From the NCBI GenBank assembly GCA_900770345.1, contig CAAGKF010000294.1, positions 1-64,000 on the forward strand: a DNA stretch of 64,000 bases, in the 5' to 3' direction. The position numbers and the translations under genes are program-made. The notes beneath the pieces are model-generated. The model was not told the origin of the DNA. It saw only the letters and a program-made list of their open reading frames with translations, and did not search any database. Of the stretch, positions 23,255 through 30,752 are shown one piece after another. Position 1 is the stretch's first letter, and every line of letters starts with the position of its first letter. This DNA comes from Lachnospiraceae bacterium. Lineage in GTDB: Bacteria > Bacillota > Clostridia > Lachnospirales > Lachnospiraceae.

Positions 23255-25072
23255 TTGAGACATCAGCAGACATTCAGAGGCTTTATTTTTATTTTCCTGA
23301 TGATGATCCTGCTGGCCCTTGCGATGAAGTGGCCCTATGCAGGCCAGTCGGAGAGAGTCACCAGTCAGGAATTTGTAAAAAGGCTGGATGGAGGTCAGAT
23401 AGAATCCGTTACTATCAGCCCCAATCCGCAGACTCCTACGGGAGAAGTTACCGTTGTTCTGAAGAACGGTGAGATTATTACTCAGAATTTTTCAGATGTG
23501 AAGGAGGCAGAAAAGCTTCTTTCAGAAAGAAATATTGATTACATTATGGAGGAGGTTCCCCAGGAGAACCTTCTGATTTCCATTTTCCTTCCTTTCATGC
23601 TGTCCATCGTAGTGATGCTGATCATCATTATGGTGATGAACCGCAGTGCGGCCGGAGGCGGGGCCAATGCCCGCATGATGAATTTCGGAAAGAGTCGGGC
23701 CCGCCTGAGCAGAGACAGCAAGGTGAATTTCACTAATGTGGCAGGTCTTGAGGAAGAGAAGGAAGAGCTGGAGGAAGTGGTGGATTTTCTTAAGAATCCC
23801 CAGAAGTATACCAGTGTAGGAGCCAGGATTCCGAAGGGGCTTCTGCTTGTGGGGCCTCCGGGAACAGGAAAAACTCTTCTGGCAAAGGCAGTTGCCGGAG
23901 AGGCGGGTGTGCCCTTCTTTTCTATTTCCGGTTCTGATTTTGTGGAGATGTTTGTAGGTGTGGGAGCTTCCCGTGTCCGCGATCTGTTTGAGGATGCCAA
24001 GAAGAACTCTCCCTGCATTGTATTTATTGACGAGATTGATGCGGTTGCCAGACGCCGAGGAACCGGTATGGGCGGCGGACATGATGAGCGCGAGCAGACA
24101 CTGAATCAGCTGCTGGTGGAGATGGACGGCTTCGGCGTCAATGAAGGCATTATTGTAATGGCAGCTACCAACCGTGTTGATATCCTGGATCCGGCGATCC
24201 TGCGTCCGGGCCGCTTCGACAGGAAGGTGGCGGTGGGACGTCCTGATGTAAAGGGACGGGAAGCTATCTTAAAGGTTCATTCCAGAGAAAAGCCGCTGAG
24301 CGAGGATGTGGATCTGCACAGAGTAGCCCAGACTACAGCGGGATTTACCGGCGCTGATCTGGAAAATCTGATGAATGAGGCAGCTATTATTTCTGCCAGA
24401 GATAACCGCAGGTTTATCCGCCAGAGCGATATCGACCGCGCATTTGTAAAGGTAGGCATCGGTGCGGAGAAGAAGAGCAAGGTGATTTCTGAGAAGGATA
24501 AGAAGATTACGGCTTATCATGAAGCCGGTCATGCCATTTTGTTCCATGTCCTTCCCGATGTGGGACCGGTTCATACCGTTTCCATTATCCCTACCGGCGT
24601 AGGAGCGGCAGGTTATACCATGCCTCTTCCGGAAAAGGATGAAATGTTTAATACCAGAGGGCGTATGCTCCAGAACATCATGGTAGCTCTGGGAGGCCGC
24701 ATTGCGGAAGAGCTGATTTTTGATGATATTACCACGGGAGCATCTCAGGATATCAAGCAGGCTACGCAGACCGCCAGAGCCATGGTTACCCAGTATGGTA
24801 TGTCGGAAAAGGTAGGTATGATCCAGTACGGCGGAGACGAGAATGAGGTATTTATCGGCCGTGATCTGGCGCATACCAAATCCTATGGCAATGAGGTGGC
24901 GGACACCATTGACAGTGAGGTAAAGCGGATTATTGATGAATGCTACCGGAAGGCAAAAGAGATCATTCAGCAGCACAGTGATGTGCTTCATGCCTGCGCA
25001 GCTCTTCTGATCGAGAAAGAGAAGATCAATCAGGAGGAATTTGAAGCGCTGTTTGGTTCTTCTGCAGTGTGA
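23255..25072 (+). CDS. ftsH: ATP-dependent zinc metalloprotease FtsH
   Basis: A 605-residue membrane AAA protease that degrades membrane and regulatory proteins. Two membrane helices (about residues 8-25 and 107-126) flank an outside domain. The AAA module has Walker A GPPGTGKT, Walker B IVFIDEIDAVARRRG and the second region of homology ending LRPGRFDRKV. The zinc site is HEAGH. The length is slightly short because the acidic C-terminal tail is brief. The start is TTG, with AAGGAGG 7 bases upstream. It is the last gene of the conserved block. Confidence 0.97.
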   Translation: MRHQQTFRGFIFIFLMMILLALAMKWPYAGQSERVTSQEFVKRLDGGQIESVTISPNPQTPTGEVTVVLKNGEIITQNFSDVKEAEKLLSERNIDYIMEEVPQENLLISIFLPFMLSIVVMLIIIMVMNRSAAGGGANARMMNFGKSRARLSRDSKVNFTNVAGLEEEKEELEEVVDFLKNPQKYTSVGARIPKGLLLVGPPGTGKTLLAKAVAGEAGVPFFSISGSDFVEMFVGVGASRVRDLFEDAKKNSPCIVFIDEIDAVARRRGTGMGGGHDEREQTLNQLLVEMDGFGVNEGIIVMAATNRVDILDPAILRPGRFDRKVAVGRPDVKGREAILKVHSREKPLSEDVDLHRVAQTTAGFTGADLENLMNEAAIISARDNRRFIRQSDIDRAFVKVGIGAEKKSKVISEKDKKITAYHEAGHAILFHVLPDVGPVHTVSIIPTGVGAAGYTMPLPEKDEMFNTRGRMLQNIMVALGGRIAEELIFDDITTGASQDIKQATQTARAMVTQYGMSEKVGMIQYGGDENEVFIGRDLAHTKSYGNEVADTIDSEVKRIIDECYRKAKEIIQQHSDVLHACAALLIEKEKINQEEFEALFGSSAV

Positions 25073-25236
25073 TGCAGATTGTGTGCAATTAGTCAGTTTG
25101 TATACAAACCTGTCGAAAAAAACTGCAAGTTTGTGCACACTTTTTCTTAGGTGTATGCTATTATAATAGACGTAACCCCCCCAATACATTATATAGTTTT
25201 TGCTACACCCCATAAGAAACGAAATACCTTCTCCTG
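25073..25236 (+). promoter_or_regulatory. Orphan regulatory region after ftsH
   Basis: This gene-free stretch contains the perfect palindrome TTTGTATACAAA (25097-25108), which resembles GntR-family operators, and a perfect Spo0A-box core TGTCGAA (25111-25117). It also has a TATAAT (25162-25167) without a good -35 element. A terminator follows 70 bases later with no reading frame between. It may be the promoter of a small RNA, or a promoter stranded when the downstream gene was replaced by the accessory region. Confidence 0.45.
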
Positions 25237-25264
25237 AAAAGCCCGGCTACCCCGCCGGGCTTTT
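25237..25264 (+). terminator. Rho-independent terminator
   Basis: AAAAGCCCGGC and GCCGGGCTTTT form an 11-bp perfect stem with a short loop, followed by T-rich sequence. It ends transcription from ftsH or from the orphan promoter. I see nothing convincing between 25270 and 25470. Confidence 0.88.
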
Positions 25265-25470
25265 CGCATGTCAGAAGAAGCCGTAAATGGACTGCTGCCC
25301 TTGAAATCGTCTGTTTTATATTTTCCGAGGGCGGACTTGGAAAGAGCGCATTTTTTCGCTAAACTGTTCTTATAGCAACACTTATCCTGTAACTAAGCGG
25401 TGTGTAGCACCGTCAATAACTACTGGATGAATAATTCAGGTTTAATATTCGATTGTTAATTTTCACTTGC

Positions 25471-25498
25471 TTGACGACAGGAAAATGGATGCTAAAAT
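25471..25498 (+). promoter_or_regulatory. Promoter of the lipoprotein region
   Basis: TTGACG (25471-25476) and TAAAAT (25493-25498) are spaced 16 bases apart, upstream of a strong AGGAGG site and the relic frame at 25562. It could drive the two downstream lipoprotein genes. Confidence 0.6.
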
Positions 25499-25561
25499 GA
25501 AAACCATATAGGGCTATCATAAAGATGTACTTTTTGATTAAGTACAAGGAGGAAACACGCC

Positions 25562-25708
25562 ATGAGAAAACGAATATGGGCCGTCCTGCTGACAGTGTGC
25601 CTGCGGCGGGCGTTCTGGCTGACGGCACGGTCCTCCGCGCTGGCTCAGACGGCGGCTGGGTGCCTATCAGGGCTGATGGGAAACGAAAGAGTATACCTTG
25701 TGCAATAA
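25562..25708 (+). pseudogene. Signal-peptide relic of a lost gene
   Basis: A 48-codon frame starts MRKRIWAVLLTVCL after a strong AGGAGG. The first 14 residues look like the start of a secretion signal, but the frame then becomes Arg/Trp-rich and stops. An alternative frame from about 25600 reads AGVLADGTVLRAGSDGGWVP, suggesting a frameshifted exported protein whose remainder is lost. It lies between the promoter and the lipoprotein gene. Confidence 0.4.
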
Positions 25709-25806
25709 ACTTTCCTATTTCCCTTGAAATCAAGGTTTTTATTGAATTTAAATATAAAAAACAGGTAGTTTTTGACACTACCGAATGCATAAGAGAGGTA
25801 AAAATT

Positions 25807-27282
25807 ATGAAACGAAAAGCAGCGGCGCTTTTACTAACGACTATTATGATCACTTTGGTCGGTTGCGGCGGAAAAGATGTGTCTGGTAGCGGAACAAATG
25901 CGTCTGACGAAAGCAACAGTAATTTAGTGAGTGGGGATGTGCAGAACGCTGAAGACAAAAATAATGATATTCCAGCGGATGCAATGAAAATCGGAACGGT
26001 CGAGGAACTGGAAAAATTTGTTGAACTTGTGAATAGCGGAGAAACGAAGCTGAACGCTGTGCTTACAGCTGACTTGGATCTTTCCGGGAAATATGGCGAG
26101 GGAACTGAGGGCTGGCAGGGAATCGATTATTACGATGGAATTTTCGATGGAAACGGTCATGTGATCAGTGGTTTTATCATGAACTTCCCACACGATAACG
26201 ATGTTGGCTTTTTTATGAGGTGCGATGCGGACAGTGTGATCCGGAATCTGGAGATTCGGGATGCAGTCTATGAGGTCTTTTTGGGCGGCTCCATAGTTGG
26301 AGATACGGACGGAACCGTGGAAAAATGCAAAAGCAGTGCCGTAATTCACGGAAATCAGGTTGGCGGTATCGCCGGACACAGCAATCTTACGAAGGGTTGT
26401 GTATTTTCCGGCGAGATCAGTGCAATGGATAGCGCCGGAGGAATCTGTTGGAACGGCTATGCAGTCGAGGGCTGTCGGAATGAAGGCACGATCACTTGTT
26501 TGGAGGAGAAGGATATTACCAGCGCATCTGCTGGAGGCATCGCTGTTGGTTTGTTTGATTATGCCAGAGACTGCGTGAATGCTGGAACCGTTGATGGAGG
26601 AATTGGAAAGGCGGGCGGCATTCTTTCAGGGAAATGCGATCTGATATCGAATTGCCGGAATGAGGGAACCGTATCGGCTGCAATAGCAGGCGGGATTGTC
26701 GGAAGTACAACAGGATACTCAGAGGAACGGACAATACTAAATTGCGAGAATATCGGTGCGGTCCATGGAACCGGGGAAAAAGGATATGGGGCTGGAATTA
26801 TCGGAGGCATGGATCACAAGGGTCAGATAATAAACTGTTCCAGTACAGGAATTGTCGAGGCGACCTATTATGCCGCCGGGATTTTGGCACTGACACCTGG
26901 AGCAGGAACGCAGAGAATCATAAATTGTTATTCGACTGGAACAATTGCTTCCACAGGTGACCATACTATGGCCTGTGCGGCTGGGATTTCCATGGGTACA
27001 GTCAAGGAGTGCCAAAACTGCTTCACAAACGCCGATATCCAGACGAATAACTACTGCTCTGCAATCCGCAGGAACCAGTCGGAGGAAGACGGCTGTTACT
27101 ATGTAAATACGATTCGGCAGATTAATAAGGACGGTGAAACGGAAACGCCGGGTGCTCTTGCGGCGGAAGCCTTTACAGACGGAACACTGCTGCAGTTTTT
27201 GAATGACAGTATAAATGGGATCGAGGGAGAGCTTTGCGGTTGGAAGCAGGGCGATCAGGAGCCGGTGTTTGACTGGCAGTAA
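25807..27282 (+). CDS. Repeat-containing surface lipoprotein (GLUG-like)
   Basis: A 491-residue predicted lipoprotein. The signal peptide is MKRKAAALLLTTIMITLVGC, with the acylated Cys at residue 20. An acidic linker is followed by a long series of ~25-35-residue repeats of the pattern C-x-N-x-G-x-V with GGI, as in SNCRNEGTVSAAIAGGIVG. These suggest a right-handed beta-helix like GLUG-repeat proteins of gut bacteria, often adhesins. The true start at 25807 follows AGAGAGG; a longer frame reaching 25525 lacks a signal peptide. It lies 18 bases before a second lipoprotein gene. The partner or ligand is unknown. Confidence 0.75.
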   Translation: MKRKAAALLLTTIMITLVGCGGKDVSGSGTNASDESNSNLVSGDVQNAEDKNNDIPADAMKIGTVEELEKFVELVNSGETKLNAVLTADLDLSGKYGEGTEGWQGIDYYDGIFDGNGHVISGFIMNFPHDNDVGFFMRCDADSVIRNLEIRDAVYEVFLGGSIVGDTDGTVEKCKSSAVIHGNQVGGIAGHSNLTKGCVFSGEISAMDSAGGICWNGYAVEGCRNEGTITCLEEKDITSASAGGIAVGLFDYARDCVNAGTVDGGIGKAGGILSGKCDLISNCRNEGTVSAAIAGGIVGSTTGYSEERTILNCENIGAVHGTGEKGYGAGIIGGMDHKGQIINCSSTGIVEATYYAAGILALTPGAGTQRIINCYSTGTIASTGDHTMACAAGISMGTVKECQNCFTNADIQTNNYCSAIRRNQSEEDGCYYVNTIRQINKDGETETPGALAAEAFTDGTLLQFLNDSINGIEGELCGWKQGDQEPVFDWQ

Positions 27283-27300
27283 ATCAAAGGAGAAATTGCG

Positions 27301-28680
27301 ATGAAAAAAGCTAGAACACATAAAAATGTAAAATGGATACTTTTTCTGTTAGTTGTGATTTTGACTGCCAGCTGCATGGCGGCTTGTAGTTCCGAAAGTG
27401 AGCCTGGAAAGATGCTGACAGATAGCACATTCAGATCTGACAGTGAGGCAGTGGAATCGGGCGGCCAAGAAGGAAAAGCAGAGAAAACGGATGATATCAA
27501 TCCGCCGACTTTGCCAGAGTATACCCCGGTGGATCCAGCTTCAGTGCCGGATAGCCCGGAAGGGGATTTTATTATTGAAACAGCAGGTGGCTGCGCCTAT
27601 ATTAGTGGATATCAAGGATCAGGAGGCCGGGTAAAAATCCCGAAGAGCCTGGGTGGAGAAGATAATATCGTGATTCACGACGATGCGTTTAAGAAGAATG
27701 AGAGCATCACCTGGATATACCTGCCGGAGACAGTGACATATATTCCTAAAAAAGCATTTTTAAACTGTAAAGCACTGGAAGAAGCAATTATCTGCGGCAC
27801 GGATGTGAGTGAAGCAGCATTTAAGGGATGCGAGGCTCTGCGTAGAGTGGAGCTTGGAGAAGGCTGCACAGTGATTGGCGGCGGTATGGACAGTGGGGCG
27901 TTCCAGTCTTGCACCAATTTGACGGAGATTGCCTTCCCCTCTACCCTTACCAGCATAAACACCAGTGCGTTTATGGACTGTATGTATTTGGAAACTGTGG
28001 ATCTGTCCGGTACCCAGATGAGGAAAATCGGTCAGCAGGCATTTACAGGATGTACCAGTTTAAAGAACCTCTCTCTCCCTGCTTCTTTGTCTGCGGGGGA
28101 ACATGAAGGAATCAGCAGCAACGCTTTCCTGAGATGTCCATCTATTAACAATGTTCAGATTTCCGAGGATAATTCTTATCTGAGGTTGGACAACGGAGTG
28201 CTTTATTGTGATGCAAGCCTGATTTTGAAGTTTCAGGGATATGACAATCCGGAGGTGAGCATTGCAGAGGGAACAACCAGTATCAGCGCCAATGCATTTG
28301 AATATGACGAGAGGCTAAAATCCGTAAAAATTCCGGATAGCGTGGAGACGATTGGACGTCTGGCTTTTAGTGGATGCAGCAATCTTGAAGAGGTCGTATT
28401 TGGAACAGGGCTGGCGGTCATAGAGCAAGAAGGCTTCAGCGGCTGTGTATCCTTGAAAAAGGTAAATCTTCCTGACAACGAGATAGAACTAGGCAGCGGA
28501 GCCTTCTATGGGTGCAAAAGCCTGGAAAAGGTACTCCTGCCGGAAAAGGTGAATTTTTACGGCAATAATACTCTGGAGGATGAGTTTTCCCAATGCGAGA
28601 ACACAGTGTTTACATACAAGGGAAAGGAATATACCTATGATATGGCAGCGGAGCTTGATGCGGCCATAAGCGGAAATTAA
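27301..28680 (+). CDS. BspA-like leucine-rich repeat surface lipoprotein
   Basis: A 459-residue lipoprotein with a signal peptide ending TASCMAAC (lipobox Cys about residue 29). An acidic, Pro-containing spacer reaches residue ~90. Then come LRR_5-type repeats (for example GQQAFTGCTSLKNLSLPASL and GRLAFSGCSNLEEVVFGTGL), the pattern of Treponema and Bacteroides BspA surface proteins. Such repeats usually mediate binding to host or bacterial surfaces. AAGGAG precedes the ATG. It forms an operon with the preceding lipoprotein gene and ends at a terminator. Confidence 0.85.
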   Translation: MKKARTHKNVKWILFLLVVILTASCMAACSSESEPGKMLTDSTFRSDSEAVESGGQEGKAEKTDDINPPTLPEYTPVDPASVPDSPEGDFIIETAGGCAYISGYQGSGGRVKIPKSLGGEDNIVIHDDAFKKNESITWIYLPETVTYIPKKAFLNCKALEEAIICGTDVSEAAFKGCEALRRVELGEGCTVIGGGMDSGAFQSCTNLTEIAFPSTLTSINTSAFMDCMYLETVDLSGTQMRKIGQQAFTGCTSLKNLSLPASLSAGEHEGISSNAFLRCPSINNVQISEDNSYLRLDNGVLYCDASLILKFQGYDNPEVSIAEGTTSISANAFEYDERLKSVKIPDSVETIGRLAFSGCSNLEEVVFGTGLAVIEQEGFSGCVSLKKVNLPDNEIELGSGAFYGCKSLEKVLLPEKVNFYGNNTLEDEFSQCENTVFTYKGKEYTYDMAAELDAAISGN

Positions 28681-28743
28681 GCCTGGCAGGAAGTCGGGCA
28701 ACTCATAAAATGCAGGGTGGATGAAAAAATAAAAAGTTTTTCT

Positions 28744-28779
28744 ATCTCCAGCCGTAGTTGTACGGTTGGAGATATTTTT
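28744..28779 (+). terminator. Terminator after the lipoprotein pair
   Basis: ATCTCCAGCCGT (28744-28755) pairs with ACGGTTGGAGAT (28762-28773), with a 6-base loop and a following T-run. Confidence 0.88.
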
Positions 28780-28814
28780 GTGTCACAGTAAAAATACCCC
28801 CTGCTATGCAGCAC

Positions 28815-28990
28815 ATATTAGGTACATTGTTTCAGCTATCTTTGACTGCTTTGATTCCAGTGTCCTTGGGCTGGCGATGGAAACTAACATGAAAGCAACT
28901 CTGTGTGAGCATACCCTCGATAATGCCTATCTGGCATATCCTAATCTGCGAGGCGCCATTTTACACTCTGACAGAGGAACGCAATATACT
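28815..28990 (+). pseudogene. IS3-family transposase fragment
   Basis: About 58 codons encode an internal piece of an integrase-core (rve) transposase. It includes VSAIFDCFDSSVLGLAMETN and the catalytic-core motif GAILHSDRGTQYT, which holds the second Asp of the DDE triad. There is no start, no first Asp, no Glu region, and no terminal inverted repeats in the neighbourhood. The homology ends sharply at about 28990. Confidence 0.75.
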
Positions 28991-29021
28991 GAAGCTGGCC
29001 AAATATCTGGACAAAAAAGGC

Positions 29022-29174
29022 AACATGGACGTAATGAAGCAGGCTGACTGGCTCATTGATGTTGGCCCCGACGGCGGTACTGCCGGTGGTGAGATCGTTT
29101 TTGTCGGTACACCGAGGGATATGGCGGAACATTCCCATACAATCACAGCGGAATATCTTAGAAAATCCATGTGA
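29022..29174 (+). pseudogene. UvrA C-terminal fragment
   Basis: In a different frame from the transposase fragment, 50 codons read NMDVMKQADWLIDVGPDGG and end at TAEYLRKSM. This matches the extreme C-terminus of excinuclease subunit A (the D-loop/H-loop region of the second ABC domain). The other ~900 residues are missing. It is probably a relic of a UvrA-like (UvrA2/drug-resistance) gene cut by the IS insertion or a later deletion. Confidence 0.75.
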
Positions 29175-29232
29175 TTCTCCCAGGGCGGAAATGCAAAAGC
29201 ATTTTTTACAAGTAGAAGATGGAGAAAATGAT

Positions 29233-29672
29233 ATGATTATTGAGACAAGCCGTTTGATTTTACGGGAAATGAATATGGACGATTTCGATGCTTTGTATGC
29301 AGTATTGGCGGATTCCGATATCATGCAGCATTATCCCTATTCTTTTAATGAAAAAAGGGTTCGCGGATGGATTGAAAGAAATATGGAACGATGCAGAATA
29401 TCGGTGGCGTTATAAAGCCTGAAATTGGATATCACATTCGAGGCGATATGCAACGGAAAGGATATGCGAAGGAAGCTGCATCCGCTGTCAGGGATTGGAT
29501 TTTTACAAATACACCTTTCAATGAAATCTATTCTTATATGAAATACACCAACGAGCCGTCTGCAAAAACAGCAATGTCCTGGGGCAGCCATCTGGCGGAT
29601 GAATTTGCGGACGAGGTGAATGAGCTTACAAAAGTGTTTATGATAACAAAAGATGAATGGAATTTATCCTAA
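29233..29672 (+). pseudogene. Broken GNAT N-acetyltransferase gene
   Basis: The N-terminal part (29233 to about 29397, starting MIIETSRLILREM) is a normal RimJ/GNAT beginning. The frame then shifts, and the C-terminal part continues from about 29400 (IGYHIRGDMQRKGYAKEAAS, with the acetyl-CoA loop) to 29672. About 25 residues that normally link them, including a core strand, are missing. An internal deletion that also changed frame explains this. The product is probably inactive. Confidence 0.75.
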
Positions 29673-29730
29673 ACATCTGTTTAGTGGTCTAATGAAAGCA
29701 GTAACATATCGAGATTGGGTGGTGAACAGA

Positions 29731-30195
29731 ATGGAAATTAGAATTGCAAATGAATGTGATATTGATGATTGGATGAATCTTGTAAGTAAGGTAAAAAATA
29801 GTTTTCCTGGACTGGAAACGAAAGAAGCTTTGGATGAACATCGGGATACGGTTTTAGATTTTATACGCAACGAATCTGCAATCTGTGCCAGGATTGAGGA
29901 CAAGATCGTTGGAGTATTGCTGTTTTCCAAAGATAATTCTATGCTCTGCTTTTTGGCTGTCGATACCGAGTATCGCAGACGGCATATTGCGGAGCAAATG
30001 TTCCGGTTTATCTTGCCACTGATGACACCCGGTAAAGAGATCATTGTCACGACCTATCGGGAAGGAGTGTCGGAGGGCGTGGCAGCGAGAGCCTTTTATC
30101 AAAAGCTGGGCTTTGTACCGGGACGGATGACCGTGGAGTTCGGCAGCGAGGTGCAGGAGTTTGTAATGGATGCGGCGCAATGGCAAATATTCTGA
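29731..30195 (+). CDS. GNAT-family N-acetyltransferase
   Basis: A 154-residue intact GNAT enzyme that transfers acetyl from acetyl-CoA to an unknown amine. The acetyl-CoA binding region is LAVDTEYRRRHIAEQM (motif A), with RAFYQKLGFVPGRMTVEF (motif B) near the C-terminus. The ATG at 29731 is preceded by GGGTGGTG; an upstream in-frame start at 29653 is less likely. Its last 16 bases overlap the start of the next frame, so the two are translationally coupled. Confidence 0.82.
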   Translation: MEIRIANECDIDDWMNLVSKVKNSFPGLETKEALDEHRDTVLDFIRNESAICARIEDKIVGVLLFSKDNSMLCFLAVDTEYRRRHIAEQMFRFILPLMTPGKEIIVTTYREGVSEGVAARAFYQKLGFVPGRMTVEFGSEVQEFVMDAAQWQIF

Positions 30196-30518
30196 CGATT
30201 AGCCGAACACTCCTGAGTGTTCTTCTGCTGTGTACGCATCCGTTGTCTTGCTCATTTTACATTCTGTATGTTCTTTGCGGTCTGACCGATGCGGTCGACG
30301 GTTTTGTCGCCCGAAAAACAGGCTCGGCCAGTAAAATGGGCGCAAAGCTGGATACGGCGGCAGATTTTGTGTTCGCGATTGTGTGTTTAATAAAGCTGTT
30401 GCCTGTTATTGAGTTGCCAAGCCACCTTTTGAAATGGACAGTCATCATTGCGCTAATCAAGATCATCAACAACATTTCCGGCTTTATCATACAAAAGAAA
30501 TTAATGGCGGTACAATGA
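30180..30518 (+). CDS. Truncated CDP-alcohol phosphatidyltransferase
   Basis: A 112-residue membrane protein containing the complete catalytic motif D(x)2DG(x)2AR(x)8G(x)3D(x)3D, in DAVDGFVARKTGSAS followed by KMGAKLDTAAD. Enzymes of this family, such as PgsA, move a phosphatidyl group from a CDP-alcohol and normally have about 180 residues and six membrane helices. Only about three or four helices are present, and the frame stops soon after IQKKLMAV, where family members continue. It is probably truncated at its 3' end, just before a long hairpin; activity is doubtful. Confidence 0.7.
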   Translation: MANILTISRTLLSVLLLCTHPLSCSFYILYVLCGLTDAVDGFVARKTGSASKMGAKLDTAADFVFAIVCLIKLLPVIELPSHLLKWTVIIALIKIINNISGFIIQKKLMAVQ

Positions 30519-30522
30519 AAGA

Positions 30523-30556
30523 GGAGTGCGGCGTGACCGAAGTCACGCCGCACTCC
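30523..30556. repeat. Perfect 15-bp hairpin without a T-run
   Basis: GGAGTGCGGCGTGAC pairs perfectly with GTCACGCCGCACTCC around a CGAA loop. It directly follows the truncated CDP-alcohol gene. No T-run follows on either side, so it is a poor intrinsic terminator. It may be a remnant end of a mobile element or a transcript-protecting hairpin. I see no gene from 30560 to the promoter at 30660. Confidence 0.8.
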
Positions 30557-30659
30557 TTGAAAACACAAGGTTTTCACCATTTTTGGGTTTTACTGCTTTA
30601 CGACCACCCGGCTAATTGCAGCAGATACAATTTATAGGTATTTTATCCTACAAATTCCC

Positions 30660-30688
30660 TTGTGCATTTTAAAAAATTCATATACAAT
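30660..30688 (+). promoter_or_regulatory. Promoter of the GH13 gene
   Basis: TTGTGC (30660-30665) and TACAAT (30683-30688) are spaced 17 bases apart. The leader contains three near-copies of GCTGAGC (about 30696-30716) before the GTG start at 30753. Confidence 0.6.
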
Positions 30689-30752
30689 AAAAAAGGCTGA
30701 GCGCTGAGCGCTGGGCGCGAAGTCATTCTAGCATATAAAAGAGGACATCATT

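Noticed and set aside
28766..29047. Intact IS element
   Set aside because: Only an internal transposase fragment is present, with no start, no complete DDE triad and no terminal inverted repeats.
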